DNA of 64,000 bases from positions 3,053,501 through 3,117,500 of the forward strand of contig NC_006270.3 in NCBI RefSeq assembly GCF_000011645.1. The letters are read 5' to 3'. The stretch comes from Bacillus licheniformis DSM 13 = ATCC 14580. Its GTDB lineage: Bacteria > Bacillota > Bacilli > Bacillales > Bacillaceae. Both the position numbers and the translations under genes were made by a program. Shown piece after piece: positions 16,204 to 23,599 of this stretch (its first letter is position 1; every line of letters begins with the position of its first letter). Below the pieces are notes generated by a model, which was not told where the DNA came from, did not search any database, and was given only the letters and a program-made list of their open reading frames with translations.

Positions 16204-17172
16204 TTGCATCAGAACAACCCTTTTCCATATACGAACAGTGAAAAACGATATCATACATGGAATTATCATTTAAGAAATCATTTCGGTCATAAAGTGTTTA
16301 AAGTCGCCCTTGACGGAGGCTTTGACTGCCCGAACCGCGACGGTACGGTCGCACACGGCGGATGCACATTTTGCAGCGCCGCAGGGAGCGGAGACTTTGC
16401 GGGAAACCGCGCCGACGATCTGATTACCCAATTTAATGAAGTGCGCGACAGAATGCATGAAAAATGGAAAGACGGCAAATACATGGCGTACTTTCAAGCA
16501 TTTACGAATACGCACGCTCCCGTCAGCGTTCTTCGCGAAAAATACGAGACCGTCCTCGGCCTTGACGGCGTAGTCGGCCTTTCAATCGCTACCCGGCCGG
16601 ATTGTCTACCTGACGATGTTGTCGAATATCTTGCCGAGCTTAATGAACGCACATACCTCTGGGTGGAGCTCGGCCTTCAGACCGTTCATGAACGGACGGC
16701 TGATTTGATCAACCGCGCCCATGATTTCGACTGCTACGTGGAAGGCGTGAACAAGCTGAGGAAACACGGCATCCGGGTCTGCTCCCACATCATTAACGGA
16801 CTGCCTCTCGAAGACCGCGGCATGATGATGGAAACCGCAAAAGCCGTCGCCGATTTGGACGTGCAGGGGATTAAAATCCATCTGCTCCACCTGTTAAAAG
16901 GGACACCAATGGTGAAGCAGTATGAAAAAGGAAAATTAACGTTCCTTTCTCAAGATGAATATGTCCAGCTTGTTTGCGATCAGCTTGAAATTCTTCCGCC
17001 GGAAATGATCATTCACCGGATTACGGGTGACGGACCGATCGAATTGATGGTCGGACCGATGTGGAGCGTCAATAAATGGGAAGTCTTAAACGCCATCAAC
17101 GGGGAATTGGAAAGGCGCGGCAGCCATCAGGGGAAATGGTTCAACAAGGCGAAAGAAGGCATGGCCACATGA
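16204..17172 (+). CDS. ytqA: radical SAM enzyme, tRNA wobble-uridine modification (MnmL)
   Basis: Radical SAM protein of about 322 residues in the Elp3-like family with YhcC of E. coli. The iron-sulfur cysteines lie in CPNRDGT...GGCTFC near residues 45-60. The C-terminal part holds INGLPLE and the HLLKGTPM strand. In B. subtilis YtqA has been renamed MnmL and acts with YtqB in making mnm5s2U34 from the cmnm5 form; I rely on memory for this. TTG 16204 is chosen because AGGAGG lies 9 nt upstream. It overlaps ytqB by 4 nt (ATGA). Confidence 0.87.
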   Translation: MHQNNPFPYTNSEKRYHTWNYHLRNHFGHKVFKVALDGGFDCPNRDGTVAHGGCTFCSAAGSGDFAGNRADDLITQFNEVRDRMHEKWKDGKYMAYFQAFTNTHAPVSVLREKYETVLGLDGVVGLSIATRPDCLPDDVVEYLAELNERTYLWVELGLQTVHERTADLINRAHDFDCYVEGVNKLRKHGIRVCSHIINGLPLEDRGMMMETAKAVADLDVQGIKIHLLHLLKGTPMVKQYEKGKLTFLSQDEYVQLVCDQLEILPPEMIIHRITGDGPIELMVGPMWSVNKWEVLNAINGELERRGSHQGKWFNKAKEGMAT

Positions 17173-17753
17173 AGCTCAAGAAAATCCTCCCGTATGCGAA
17201 AGAACTGCTGAAAACAGCCGCAGGCGAAGGAGACATCGTCATTGATGCGACAATGGGAAACGGACATGATACTCACTTTTTAGCTGAACTTGTCGGTGAA
17301 AGCGGGCATGTCTATGCCTTTGACATTCAAGAAGCAGCTCTTATGAATACTGCCGAAAGACTTGGAAACGAGTATAAAGACCGGGTGACATTGATTCAAA
17401 AAAGCCATGATGAGCTCACCACTTCGCTTCCTGACGACATCTCAGGCAAGGTGGCAGCAGCCGTGTTTAACCTCGGATATCTTCCGGGAGGCGACAAATC
17501 GGTGACGACAAAAAGCGATTCGACCATCGCCAGCATCAAGCAGCTTCTCAAAATCCTGAAAAATGAGGGGCTGATCGTGCTTGTCGTCTACCATGGCCAT
17601 CCCGAAGGAAAGCGGGAAAAAGACGCCCTGCTCGAATTTTGTGCATCGCTCGACCAGGATACGGCCCGTGTCCTCTGTTACCAATATTTAAACCAGCGAA
17701 ACGATCCGCCGTTTATCATTGCGATCGAAAAGAAAGAAGCGGTCCAAAAGTGA
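17169..17753 (+). CDS. ytqB: SAM-dependent tRNA wobble-uridine methyltransferase (MnmM)
   Basis: Methyltransferase of 194 residues with a Rossmann fold: motif I VIDATMGNGHDT (about 25-36), acidic motif II HVYAFDIQE, and a motif-IV-like FNLGYLPGGD. It fits the YtqB family, identified as MnmM, which methylates nm5(s2)U34 of tRNA to mnm5(s2)U34. The ATG at 17169 overlaps the ytqA stop (ATGA), so the two are translationally coupled. A strong terminator follows. Confidence 0.9.
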   Translation: MKLKKILPYAKELLKTAAGEGDIVIDATMGNGHDTHFLAELVGESGHVYAFDIQEAALMNTAERLGNEYKDRVTLIQKSHDELTTSLPDDISGKVAAAVFNLGYLPGGDKSVTTKSDSTIASIKQLLKILKNEGLIVLVVYHGHPEGKREKDALLEFCASLDQDTARVLCYQYLNQRNDPPFIIAIEKKEAVQK

Positions 17754-17760
17754 CATCCTG

Positions 17761-17787
17761 AAATCCTCCGTTTGGAGGATTTTTTTC
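17761..17787 (+). terminator. ytqB terminator
   Basis: AAATCCTCC/GGAGGATTT hairpin followed by TTTTT, 8 nt after the ytqB stop. Confidence 0.9.
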
Positions 17788-17799
17788 ATTCAAACATAA

Positions 17800-17813
17800 T
17801 GTAAGCGATATCA
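17800..17813. promoter_or_regulatory. cre site upstream of gltP
   Basis: TGTAAGCGATATCA fits the cre consensus TGWAANCGNTNWCA at every position. It lies about 120 nt before the gltP start, in the promoter region, so CcpA is a likely regulator of the transporter. Confidence 0.7.
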
Positions 17814-17933
17814 AAATAAAATATGAACACTTTAGATTTCGGAATTTTCTAAAAAACACCAAATAATGGAGGTGGTTTCACTCTTTGTCGCGAAATTATT
17901 GAAAACTCATGGAAAATACGGAGGGATTTCGCT

Positions 17934-19184
17934 TTGAAAAAATTTATCGCTTATCAAATTTTGATCGCACTCGCCATTGGAGCAGTTATCGGACATTTCT
18001 TCCCTGATTTCGGAATGGCGCTGCGCCCCGTCGGAGACGGATTTATCCGTCTGATTAAAATGATCGTCGTTCCAATCGTTTTTTCTACAATTGTCATCGG
18101 AGCGGCCGGAAGCGGAAGCATGAAAAAAATGGGCAGCCTCGGCATCAAGACGATTATTTGGTTTGAAGTGATTACGACGTTCGTGCTCGGACTCGGGCTG
18201 CTTTTGGCTAATGTGTTAAAGCCCGGCGTCGGCCTTGACCTTTCCCATTTGGCCAAAAAGGATATCGACGAACTCTCGGGCTACACGGAAAAAGTGGTCG
18301 ATATTAAACAAATGATCCTCGATATCATTCCTACCAACATCGTTGACGTCATGGCCAGAAATGATTTGCTCGCCGTGATCTTCTTTGCGATATTGTTCGG
18401 CGTTGCAGCTGCCGGGATCGGCAAAGCCTCGGAACCTGTCATGAAGTTTTTTGAATCTGTTGCCAACATCATGTTCAAGCTGACGCAGATGGTGATGGTC
18501 ACAGCGCCTATCGGCGTGCTTGCTCTTATGGCCGCATCCGTCGGGCAATACGGCATCGAGCTCCTGCTTCCTATGTTAAAATTAGTCGGCACTGTTTTTC
18601 TCGGACTGTTTCTCGTTCTTTTTGTTTTATTTCCGATCGTCGGTCTTGTTTTTAAAATTAAATACTTCGAAGTCCTGAAAATGATTTGGGATTTGTTTCT
18701 GATCGCGTTCTCCACGACGAGCACAGAAACAGTCTTGCCGCAGCTGATGGACCGCATGGAGAAATACGGCTGCCCAAAACGGGTCGTTTCCTTCGTGGTT
18801 CCTTCAGGCTTATCTCTGAATTGCGACGGCTCCAGCCTATATTTATCGGTCGCCTGTATCTTTTTGGCGCAGGCTTTCAATATAGACATGAGCATTTCCC
18901 AGCAATTGCTCATGATGCTCGTGCTAGTGATGACAAGCAAAGGGATCGCCGCCGTGCCATCTGGCTCGCTCGTCGTCCTTCTGGCTACCGCCAACGCAGT
19001 CGGCCTTCCCGCTGAAGGAGTCGCGATTATCGCGGGAGTGGACCGCGTGATGGACATGGCGCGAACAGGCGTGAACGTGCCGGGTCATGCTGTCGCCTGC
19101 ATCGTTGTTTCTAAATGGGAAAAAAGCTTCCGGTATAATAAGCGCTTTGTGCTTGAAAAACAATACCGGACGGAAAGCTTATAA
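17934..19184 (+). CDS. gltP: proton/sodium-glutamate (dicarboxylate/amino acid) symporter
   Basis: Member of the DAACS family, 416 residues, eight transmembrane helices plus two re-entrant loops. The serine-rich loop reads AFSTTSTETVLPQL (about 262-275), the second signature is NCDGSSLYLS (about 300), and helix 8 has DRVMDMARTGVNVPG with the conserved Asp, Arg and Asn substrate ligands. It takes up glutamate or aspartate with H+ or Na+. The sequence resembles B. subtilis GltP as I recall it, though that gene sits elsewhere in 168. TTG start follows GGAGGG. A cre site lies upstream. Confidence 0.82.
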   Translation: MKKFIAYQILIALAIGAVIGHFFPDFGMALRPVGDGFIRLIKMIVVPIVFSTIVIGAAGSGSMKKMGSLGIKTIIWFEVITTFVLGLGLLLANVLKPGVGLDLSHLAKKDIDELSGYTEKVVDIKQMILDIIPTNIVDVMARNDLLAVIFFAILFGVAAAGIGKASEPVMKFFESVANIMFKLTQMVMVTAPIGVLALMAASVGQYGIELLLPMLKLVGTVFLGLFLVLFVLFPIVGLVFKIKYFEVLKMIWDLFLIAFSTTSTETVLPQLMDRMEKYGCPKRVVSFVVPSGLSLNCDGSSLYLSVACIFLAQAFNIDMSISQQLLMMLVLVMTSKGIAAVPSGSLVVLLATANAVGLPAEGVAIIAGVDRVMDMARTGVNVPGHAVACIVVSKWEKSFRYNKRFVLEKQYRTESL

Positions 19185-19189
19185 ACGGC

Positions 19190-19222
19190 AAAAGCTCAAG
19201 CCGATAAACGGTTTGAGCTTTT
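19190..19222. terminator. bidirectional terminator gltP/ytpB
   Basis: AAAAGCTCAAGCCG pairs with CGGTTTGAGCTTTT (one G-U) around a 5-nt loop between convergent genes. Both flanks are T-rich for their strand. Confidence 0.85.
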
Positions 19223-19224
19223 CT

Positions 19225-20304
19225 TTACGAGCTTTTCATCCACGGCATTTTTTGAATTTTGCGGTATGCCCTGCCGTTAATATAGAAAAAGAAAGATGTT
19301 TTGCCGCTCGCTTTAATCAGCTTTTTCGCAAGCCGGCCGATTTCCTTCTGGCCCGCTACTTTGTCATCCGACAAATAAACGCCTAACAGTCCTCTGTTGA
19401 TCAAACGGTGAAAGTTTTCGTGCGGAATCCCGCGCAAATGTTCATCCGCCATTTCGATGAAATATTCGAGCCTTTCCATCATATCTGAATGTGATGGGTA
19501 ATAAGTGCAGAAATTCAAATCCCCGCCGATTAAATCTTCCTCCTGGTCAATTAAATAATCGAGCAGGATGTGCAGTCCCTGTATGTACGGAAAATAGCTG
19601 TCGCGGATCTTTCCGGCCATCGATTCAGTAAAATCGGGACGGACGGAATACGATACGAGGCAGAAGATGCCGAGCGTTGAACCCGCACAGGCCGAGAACT
19701 CATACCATTCCATTTTCGGCAGAGCCGATTTATAATTCTCAAACCACGCTTCGAGCCGGGGAACACGCTCATGCTCCACTACGTGTTTATGAACTTGCAG
19801 GTCGCAATAGTAGCTGCAAAGCTCAATCAGATGCTCCTTGATCAGATCATAGTTCTCAATTTCCGCAAGCACGCCTTGACATGTTTTCACTAAGTCGTGC
19901 AAATAGCCTTGATCATCCTGATCTTCCCTGAACCGGTAATAGTTTTTCAATTCAGCCCCGACTGTCAGCGCGTCTTTCATCGACTGGTGAAGCATGGTGA
20001 AATCATCCGGATCAAGCGAGGTGCTCCGGTCGCATAGATTGTCGAGGTAGTCGCTTATCGTCTGATACGCCGTAATAAACCGGATCGACTGCTCGATTTT
20101 GTCTCCTGAAAGAAGGGCCATAATGCCGCCGCCTTCACAGTGAAAGGTTTTATCCCTGATGCTGGCTTTCGCCTGCGTTTTCAGTTCGGGATTTTGAATC
20201 GTTTCAGCTTTTCGTTTCCACTTGTCCAATTCCTGATGAACAAGGGGAAAAACCTCTCTGTATACTTTAGCCATTAATCCAAAAGGATGCTCCGGTACTG
20301 CCAA
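19225..20304 (-). CDS. ytpB: tetraprenyl-beta-curcumene synthase
   Basis: Protein of about 359 residues matching YtpB, a class IB terpene synthase. In B. subtilis it converts tetraprenyl (C35) diphosphate to tetraprenyl-beta-curcumene, which SqhC cyclises to sesquarterpenes. Acidic helices suited to Mg2+/diphosphate binding are visible (YLDNLCDRSTSLDPDD; ILLDYLIDQEEDLIGGD). The usual DDxxD motif is absent, as expected for this unusual family. TTG 20304 is preferred because GGAGGT lies 7 nt upstream, within the 14-nt gap after ytpA. Same transcript as ytpA. Confidence 0.88.
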   Translation of the reverse strand: MAVPEHPFGLMAKVYREVFPLVHQELDKWKRKAETIQNPELKTQAKASIRDKTFHCEGGGIMALLSGDKIEQSIRFITAYQTISDYLDNLCDRSTSLDPDDFTMLHQSMKDALTVGAELKNYYRFREDQDDQGYLHDLVKTCQGVLAEIENYDLIKEHLIELCSYYCDLQVHKHVVEHERVPRLEAWFENYKSALPKMEWYEFSACAGSTLGIFCLVSYSVRPDFTESMAGKIRDSYFPYIQGLHILLDYLIDQEEDLIGGDLNFCTYYPSHSDMMERLEYFIEMADEHLRGIPHENFHRLINRGLLGVYLSDDKVAGQKEIGRLAKKLIKASGKTSFFFYINGRAYRKIQKMPWMKSS

Positions 20305-20318
20305 AGAATGCACCTCCA

Positions 20319-21098
20319 TTATGTTATATACTGCTCCGCAAACGCTCTGGCCGCTTTAAAAACGTCTTCCCGTTCAGGCTCATTGAAAATTTCGTGGTAC
20401 AAGCCATCCCATTCCCTGTACGTCTTATTGTGGGAAGCAAGCTGGTTAAACCACTTGACGACCATTTTTTTGTCGACAAGCCAGTCGGTGCCCGCCTGCA
20501 TGACAAAGAGCGGGATGTTGAGAAAGGCGTCCGTCGGCTCCATCGCGCTTTTCAACGCTTTTAACATTTCTTGATACCATCTGACAGAAACTTTTGTGAT
20601 ATATAATGAATCGTTGATGTCCATTTCGATGACTTCTTTGTTTCTCGTCGCTTTATCAGGCGTGATCCCGGATTCAAACCGCATAGACGGCGCCAAAACG
20701 TTGAGCCCCTTGGAAATCAAGTCCAGAAATTTGTTCGGCTTTAATTGCAGCCCGAGACAAGGGGATGATAAAATGAGACCGGCAATGCCGCTTTGCTGCT
20801 GCTTAAACCATTCGATCGCAATCAGGCCGCCCATGCTGTGCCCGAGCATAAACACAGGCAGTTCAAATGCTTTCGCCCTGGCGACCCATTTGTCCACTTC
20901 ATCAATATATTCTTGAAAAGAGCGTATATGTCCTCTTTCTCTTGTCGAAGTGCCCTGGCCGGGCAAATCCCCCATCACGACATTAAAGCCGGATGAACGC
21001 CACATTTCGGACAGCCATTTATACCGCCCGTGATGCTCACATGCACCGTGAATGACGACGATTGTAGCAACAGGTCTTTCCGCTTCCATGCACCACAT
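20319..21098 (-). CDS. ytpA: phospholipase/lysophospholipase (bacilysocin biosynthesis)
   Basis: Alpha/beta hydrolase of about 259 residues, monoacylglycerol-lipase-like, with HGACEHHGRY, nucleophile elbow GHSMGG (about 90-95), Asp near AGTDWLV and His in WDGLYHEIFNE. In B. subtilis YtpA releases an acyl chain from phosphatidylglycerol to give the antibiotic phospholipid bacilysocin. Start 21098 follows GAGGTGG; the longer reading overlaps it. Two-gene unit with ytpB, divergent from ytoA. Confidence 0.87.
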   Translation of the reverse strand: MWCMEAERPVATIVVIHGACEHHGRYKWLSEMWRSSGFNVVMGDLPGQGTSTRERGHIRSFQEYIDEVDKWVARAKAFELPVFMLGHSMGGLIAIEWFKQQQSGIAGLILSSPCLGLQLKPNKFLDLISKGLNVLAPSMRFESGITPDKATRNKEVIEMDINDSLYITKVSVRWYQEMLKALKSAMEPTDAFLNIPLFVMQAGTDWLVDKKMVVKWFNQLASHNKTYREWDGLYHEIFNEPEREDVFKAARAFAEQYIT

Positions 21099-21141
21099 GC
21101 TGACCACCTCACACAATTTTATAAATGAAAGGATGAAACCT

Positions 21142-21660
21142 ATGATCTACCCTTATAAAAAAACGGAACCCGTTATTCATGAAACGGCGTTTATCGCCGA
21201 CAACGCGGTCATCACCGGAGATGTAACAATCGGAGAGCGATCAAGCATCTGGTTCTCTTCTGTTATCCGCGGCGATGTCGCCCCGGTCAGAATTGGAAAA
21301 GGTGTGAACATTCAAGACCTTTCCTGTCTGCACCAAAGCCCTGAACGCCCTCTCGTGATTGAAGACGGTGTGACGGTAGGCCATCAGGTTACATTGCACA
21401 GCTCCGTGATTCGAAAGCATGCCCTTATCGGAATGGGGTCGATTATTCTTGACGAAGCGGAGATCGGGGAAGGCGCTTTTATCGGGGCGGGCAGCCTTGT
21501 CCCGCCTGGCAAAAAGATCCCGTCCGGGCACCTCGCATTCGGCAGGCCCGCCAAAGTCATCCGTCCGTTAACCGACAAAGATAAACAGGAAATGGAAAGA
21601 ATACGCAAAGAATATATTGAAAAAGGACAATACTACAAATCCTTGCAAAAAAAAGATTAG
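21142..21660 (+). CDS. ytoA: gamma-carbonic-anhydrase-like hexapeptide protein
   Basis: Left-handed beta-helix protein of 172 residues with hexapeptide repeats (ITGDVTIGERSSIWFSSVIRGDVAPVRIG; VTVGHQVTLHSSVIRKHALIGMGSII). Metal-ligand histidines of the gamma-carbonic anhydrase family appear in CLHQ, VGHQ and TLHSS. The Arg/Asp pair in VIRGDVAPVRIG is conserved in the family. It may be a carbonic anhydrase or a related acyltransferase-like protein; activity cannot be told from sequence. AAAGGATG precedes the ATG. Confidence 0.85.
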   Translation: MIYPYKKTEPVIHETAFIADNAVITGDVTIGERSSIWFSSVIRGDVAPVRIGKGVNIQDLSCLHQSPERPLVIEDGVTVGHQVTLHSSVIRKHALIGMGSIILDEAEIGEGAFIGAGSLVPPGKKIPSGHLAFGRPAKVIRPLTDKDKQEMERIRKEYIEKGQYYKSLQKKD

Positions 21661-21714
21661 CTTTGCTACAACTTTACCATTTTTCCACCGATAATTTAAG
21701 CAAAAACCTTTTCG

Positions 21715-21738
21715 GCCGCACGCGTCTGCGGCTTTTTT
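21715..21738 (+). terminator. ytoA terminator
   Basis: GCCGCA/TGCGGC hairpin followed by TTTTTT, about 55 nt after the ytoA stop. Confidence 0.85.
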
Positions 21739-21836
21739 CTTTTTCCGAAATCTTTACAAATACTTATCATTTGCTAAACATTCATTTTTTACAATAAAAA
21801 ATGAAGCAGCCATACATGTAAAGGGGGTTAGGACAT

Positions 21837-22361
21837 TTGAATAAACTGATGGTTGGCATTTACAACTTTGAATGCCGGATTTTCCTCGGTATGAACAGAT
21901 TATTTCATCAAAAAACACTCAACCGTTATTTTCGTTCCTCAACTCATTTGGGAGGGGCTATGTGCACGATTTCTGCCTGCCTGTCTCTCTTGCTGTTCGG
22001 CTCGGGAAGTGTTCGTACAGCGGGGATGGCCAGCGCCCTTGCACTTTTGGTCAGCCACCTTCAAGTCATGCTGATCAAAAAGCTGTATCCGAGAAAGCGG
22101 CCGTATTTAACGCTAAAGGAAACTCAGGTTTTGCAAAATCCGCTCAAGGATCATTCTTTTCCATCCGGACATACGACAGCTGTATTTTCTGTTATTACAC
22201 CGTTAATGATATTCTTTCCGATACTCGCGCTTTTATTAATACCGGTTGGCGTCAGTGTGGGGCTCTCCAGGATTTATCTCGGTCTTCATTATCCATCGGA
22301 TGTTCTGGCAGGCACAGCCCTCGGGATTTCAGTCGGAACCTTGTCGGCGATGATCTTCTAA
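21837..22361 (+). CDS. PAP2-family membrane phosphatase
   Basis: Integral membrane phosphatase of 174 residues with all three PAP2 motifs: KKLYPRKRPY (KxxxxxxRP), FPSGHT (PSGH, about 110) and SRIYLGLHYPSD (SRxxxxxHxxxD). Such enzymes dephosphorylate undecaprenyl or phosphatidyl phosphates on the outer membrane face. It starts at TTG after AAAGGGGG and is followed 58 nt later by a glycosyltransferase on the same strand, suggesting a shared role in glycolipid or cell-wall precursor metabolism. I do not recall this pair at this locus in B. subtilis. Confidence 0.85.
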   Translation: MNKLMVGIYNFECRIFLGMNRLFHQKTLNRYFRSSTHLGGAMCTISACLSLLLFGSGSVRTAGMASALALLVSHLQVMLIKKLYPRKRPYLTLKETQVLQNPLKDHSFPSGHTTAVFSVITPLMIFFPILALLLIPVGVSVGLSRIYLGLHYPSDVLAGTALGISVGTLSAMIF

Positions 22362-22419
22362 GCCGGCCGTTTCTTCCAAAGCGTCACTGATTTTTCACAC
22401 ACAAACAGGAGGGGAAACG

Positions 22420-23556
22420 ATGAAAATTGCGATATTTACGGACACGTTCACACCAGATGTGAACGGCTGCGCCAGAACGCTGAAAAGGTATACGGATTAT
22501 CTTGAAAAAAACGGGATGCCCTATAAAGTATTTGCGCCGGAAAGCACGCATGAAACACAATTTTCGAGCCGCATCCGCCGTTTTACGAGCATGCCGTTCT
22601 TCTTATACCCCGAGTGCAGAATCGCTCTTCCTAATCTCATCAAAATGAAATCAGAACTCCGCGAATTCCATCCCGATCTCATTCACATCGCGACTCCTTT
22701 TAATATCGGCCTGGCGGGGCTCAAGCTTGCGAAGAAATGGAACATCCCCGTCGTAGGCTCTTACCATACCGATTTTGACCAGTACCTTTCATATTATGAT
22801 CTTCAAATGTTTTCCAAACTCTTATGGAAATATATGCTCTGGTTTCATAAAGATTTTCGAAAAGTTTTTGTGCCTTCGCGCGAAACATTTATGCAGCTTA
22901 AAGCCAAACAATTCAGGAACCTCTCCATCTGGAAGCGCGGCGTGGACTGCTCGCAGTTCAGTCCGGCGCATCAAACCGAACACATCCGCAGGCGATACGG
23001 CATAAAGGAAACCTATATCCTCAGCTATGTCGGAAGGCTTGCACCTGAAAAAGACTTGGAGACGCTGCTCAAGATCGCAAGTCACCCCGCTTTGAAAGAT
23101 GACGTCCACTGGCTGATCGCCGGAGACGGCCCGTTAAAAAAAGAGCTTGAGAAGCGAGCTCCCCTCAACATGACTTTTGCCGGCTATGTCAAAGGAGAAG
23201 AGCTGGCAAGCATCTATGCGAGCTCAGATTTGTTCGTCTTTCCTTCTCCGACGGAAACCTTCGGAAATTCCGCCCTTGAAGCGCTCGCCTGCGGGACGCC
23301 TGTTATCGGGGCAGACTCCGGCGGCCTGAAAGATTTTATACAGAACGGAAGAAACGGTTTTCTTTCCGAACCTAGAAATCCGGAAGCATTCACCGCAAAT
23401 ATATTGCGCGTCCTCTCCAACCCATCGTTAAAAAAACGGATGGCATACGAAGCGAGAAGCTATGCCCTTACCCAGTCGTGGGACGTGATCTTTGACAATC
23501 TCCTCTCCGAATGTGAAAGCGTGCTTGCAGATTTATCAGCAGAAAAACCGGCATAA
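22420..23556 (+). CDS. GT4-family glycosyltransferase
   Basis: Retaining GT-B glycosyltransferase of 378 residues. The N-terminal acceptor domain has FTDTFTPDVNGCARTL and VGSYHTDFDQYL. The C-terminal nucleotide-sugar domain has YVGRLAPEKDLETLL, IAGDGPLKKELE and the EX7E region PSPTETFGNSALEALACGTPV. The closest family I recognise is GDP-mannose-dependent alpha-mannosyltransferases and related glycolipid transferases; donor and acceptor are inferred only. AGGAGGGG precedes the ATG. It likely shares a transcript with the PAP2 gene and ends at a strong terminator. Confidence 0.85.
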   Translation: MKIAIFTDTFTPDVNGCARTLKRYTDYLEKNGMPYKVFAPESTHETQFSSRIRRFTSMPFFLYPECRIALPNLIKMKSELREFHPDLIHIATPFNIGLAGLKLAKKWNIPVVGSYHTDFDQYLSYYDLQMFSKLLWKYMLWFHKDFRKVFVPSRETFMQLKAKQFRNLSIWKRGVDCSQFSPAHQTEHIRRRYGIKETYILSYVGRLAPEKDLETLLKIASHPALKDDVHWLIAGDGPLKKELEKRAPLNMTFAGYVKGEELASIYASSDLFVFPSPTETFGNSALEALACGTPVIGADSGGLKDFIQNGRNGFLSEPRNPEAFTANILRVLSNPSLKKRMAYEARSYALTQSWDVIFDNLLSECESVLADLSAEKPA

Positions 23557-23597
23557 AAAAAGAAGGTTTTCGGTTAATCGAAAACCTTCTTTTTTTG
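23556..23597. terminator. bidirectional terminator GT4/asnB
   Basis: 12-bp stem AGAAGGTTTTCG/CGAAAACCTTCT flanked by seven As and seven or more Ts, between convergent genes. Confidence 0.93.
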
Positions 23598-23599
23598 GC

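Noticed and set aside
18281..19057. 258-codon minus-strand frame opposite gltP
   Set aside because: Antisense shadow of the symporter; composition reflects reversed membrane codons.
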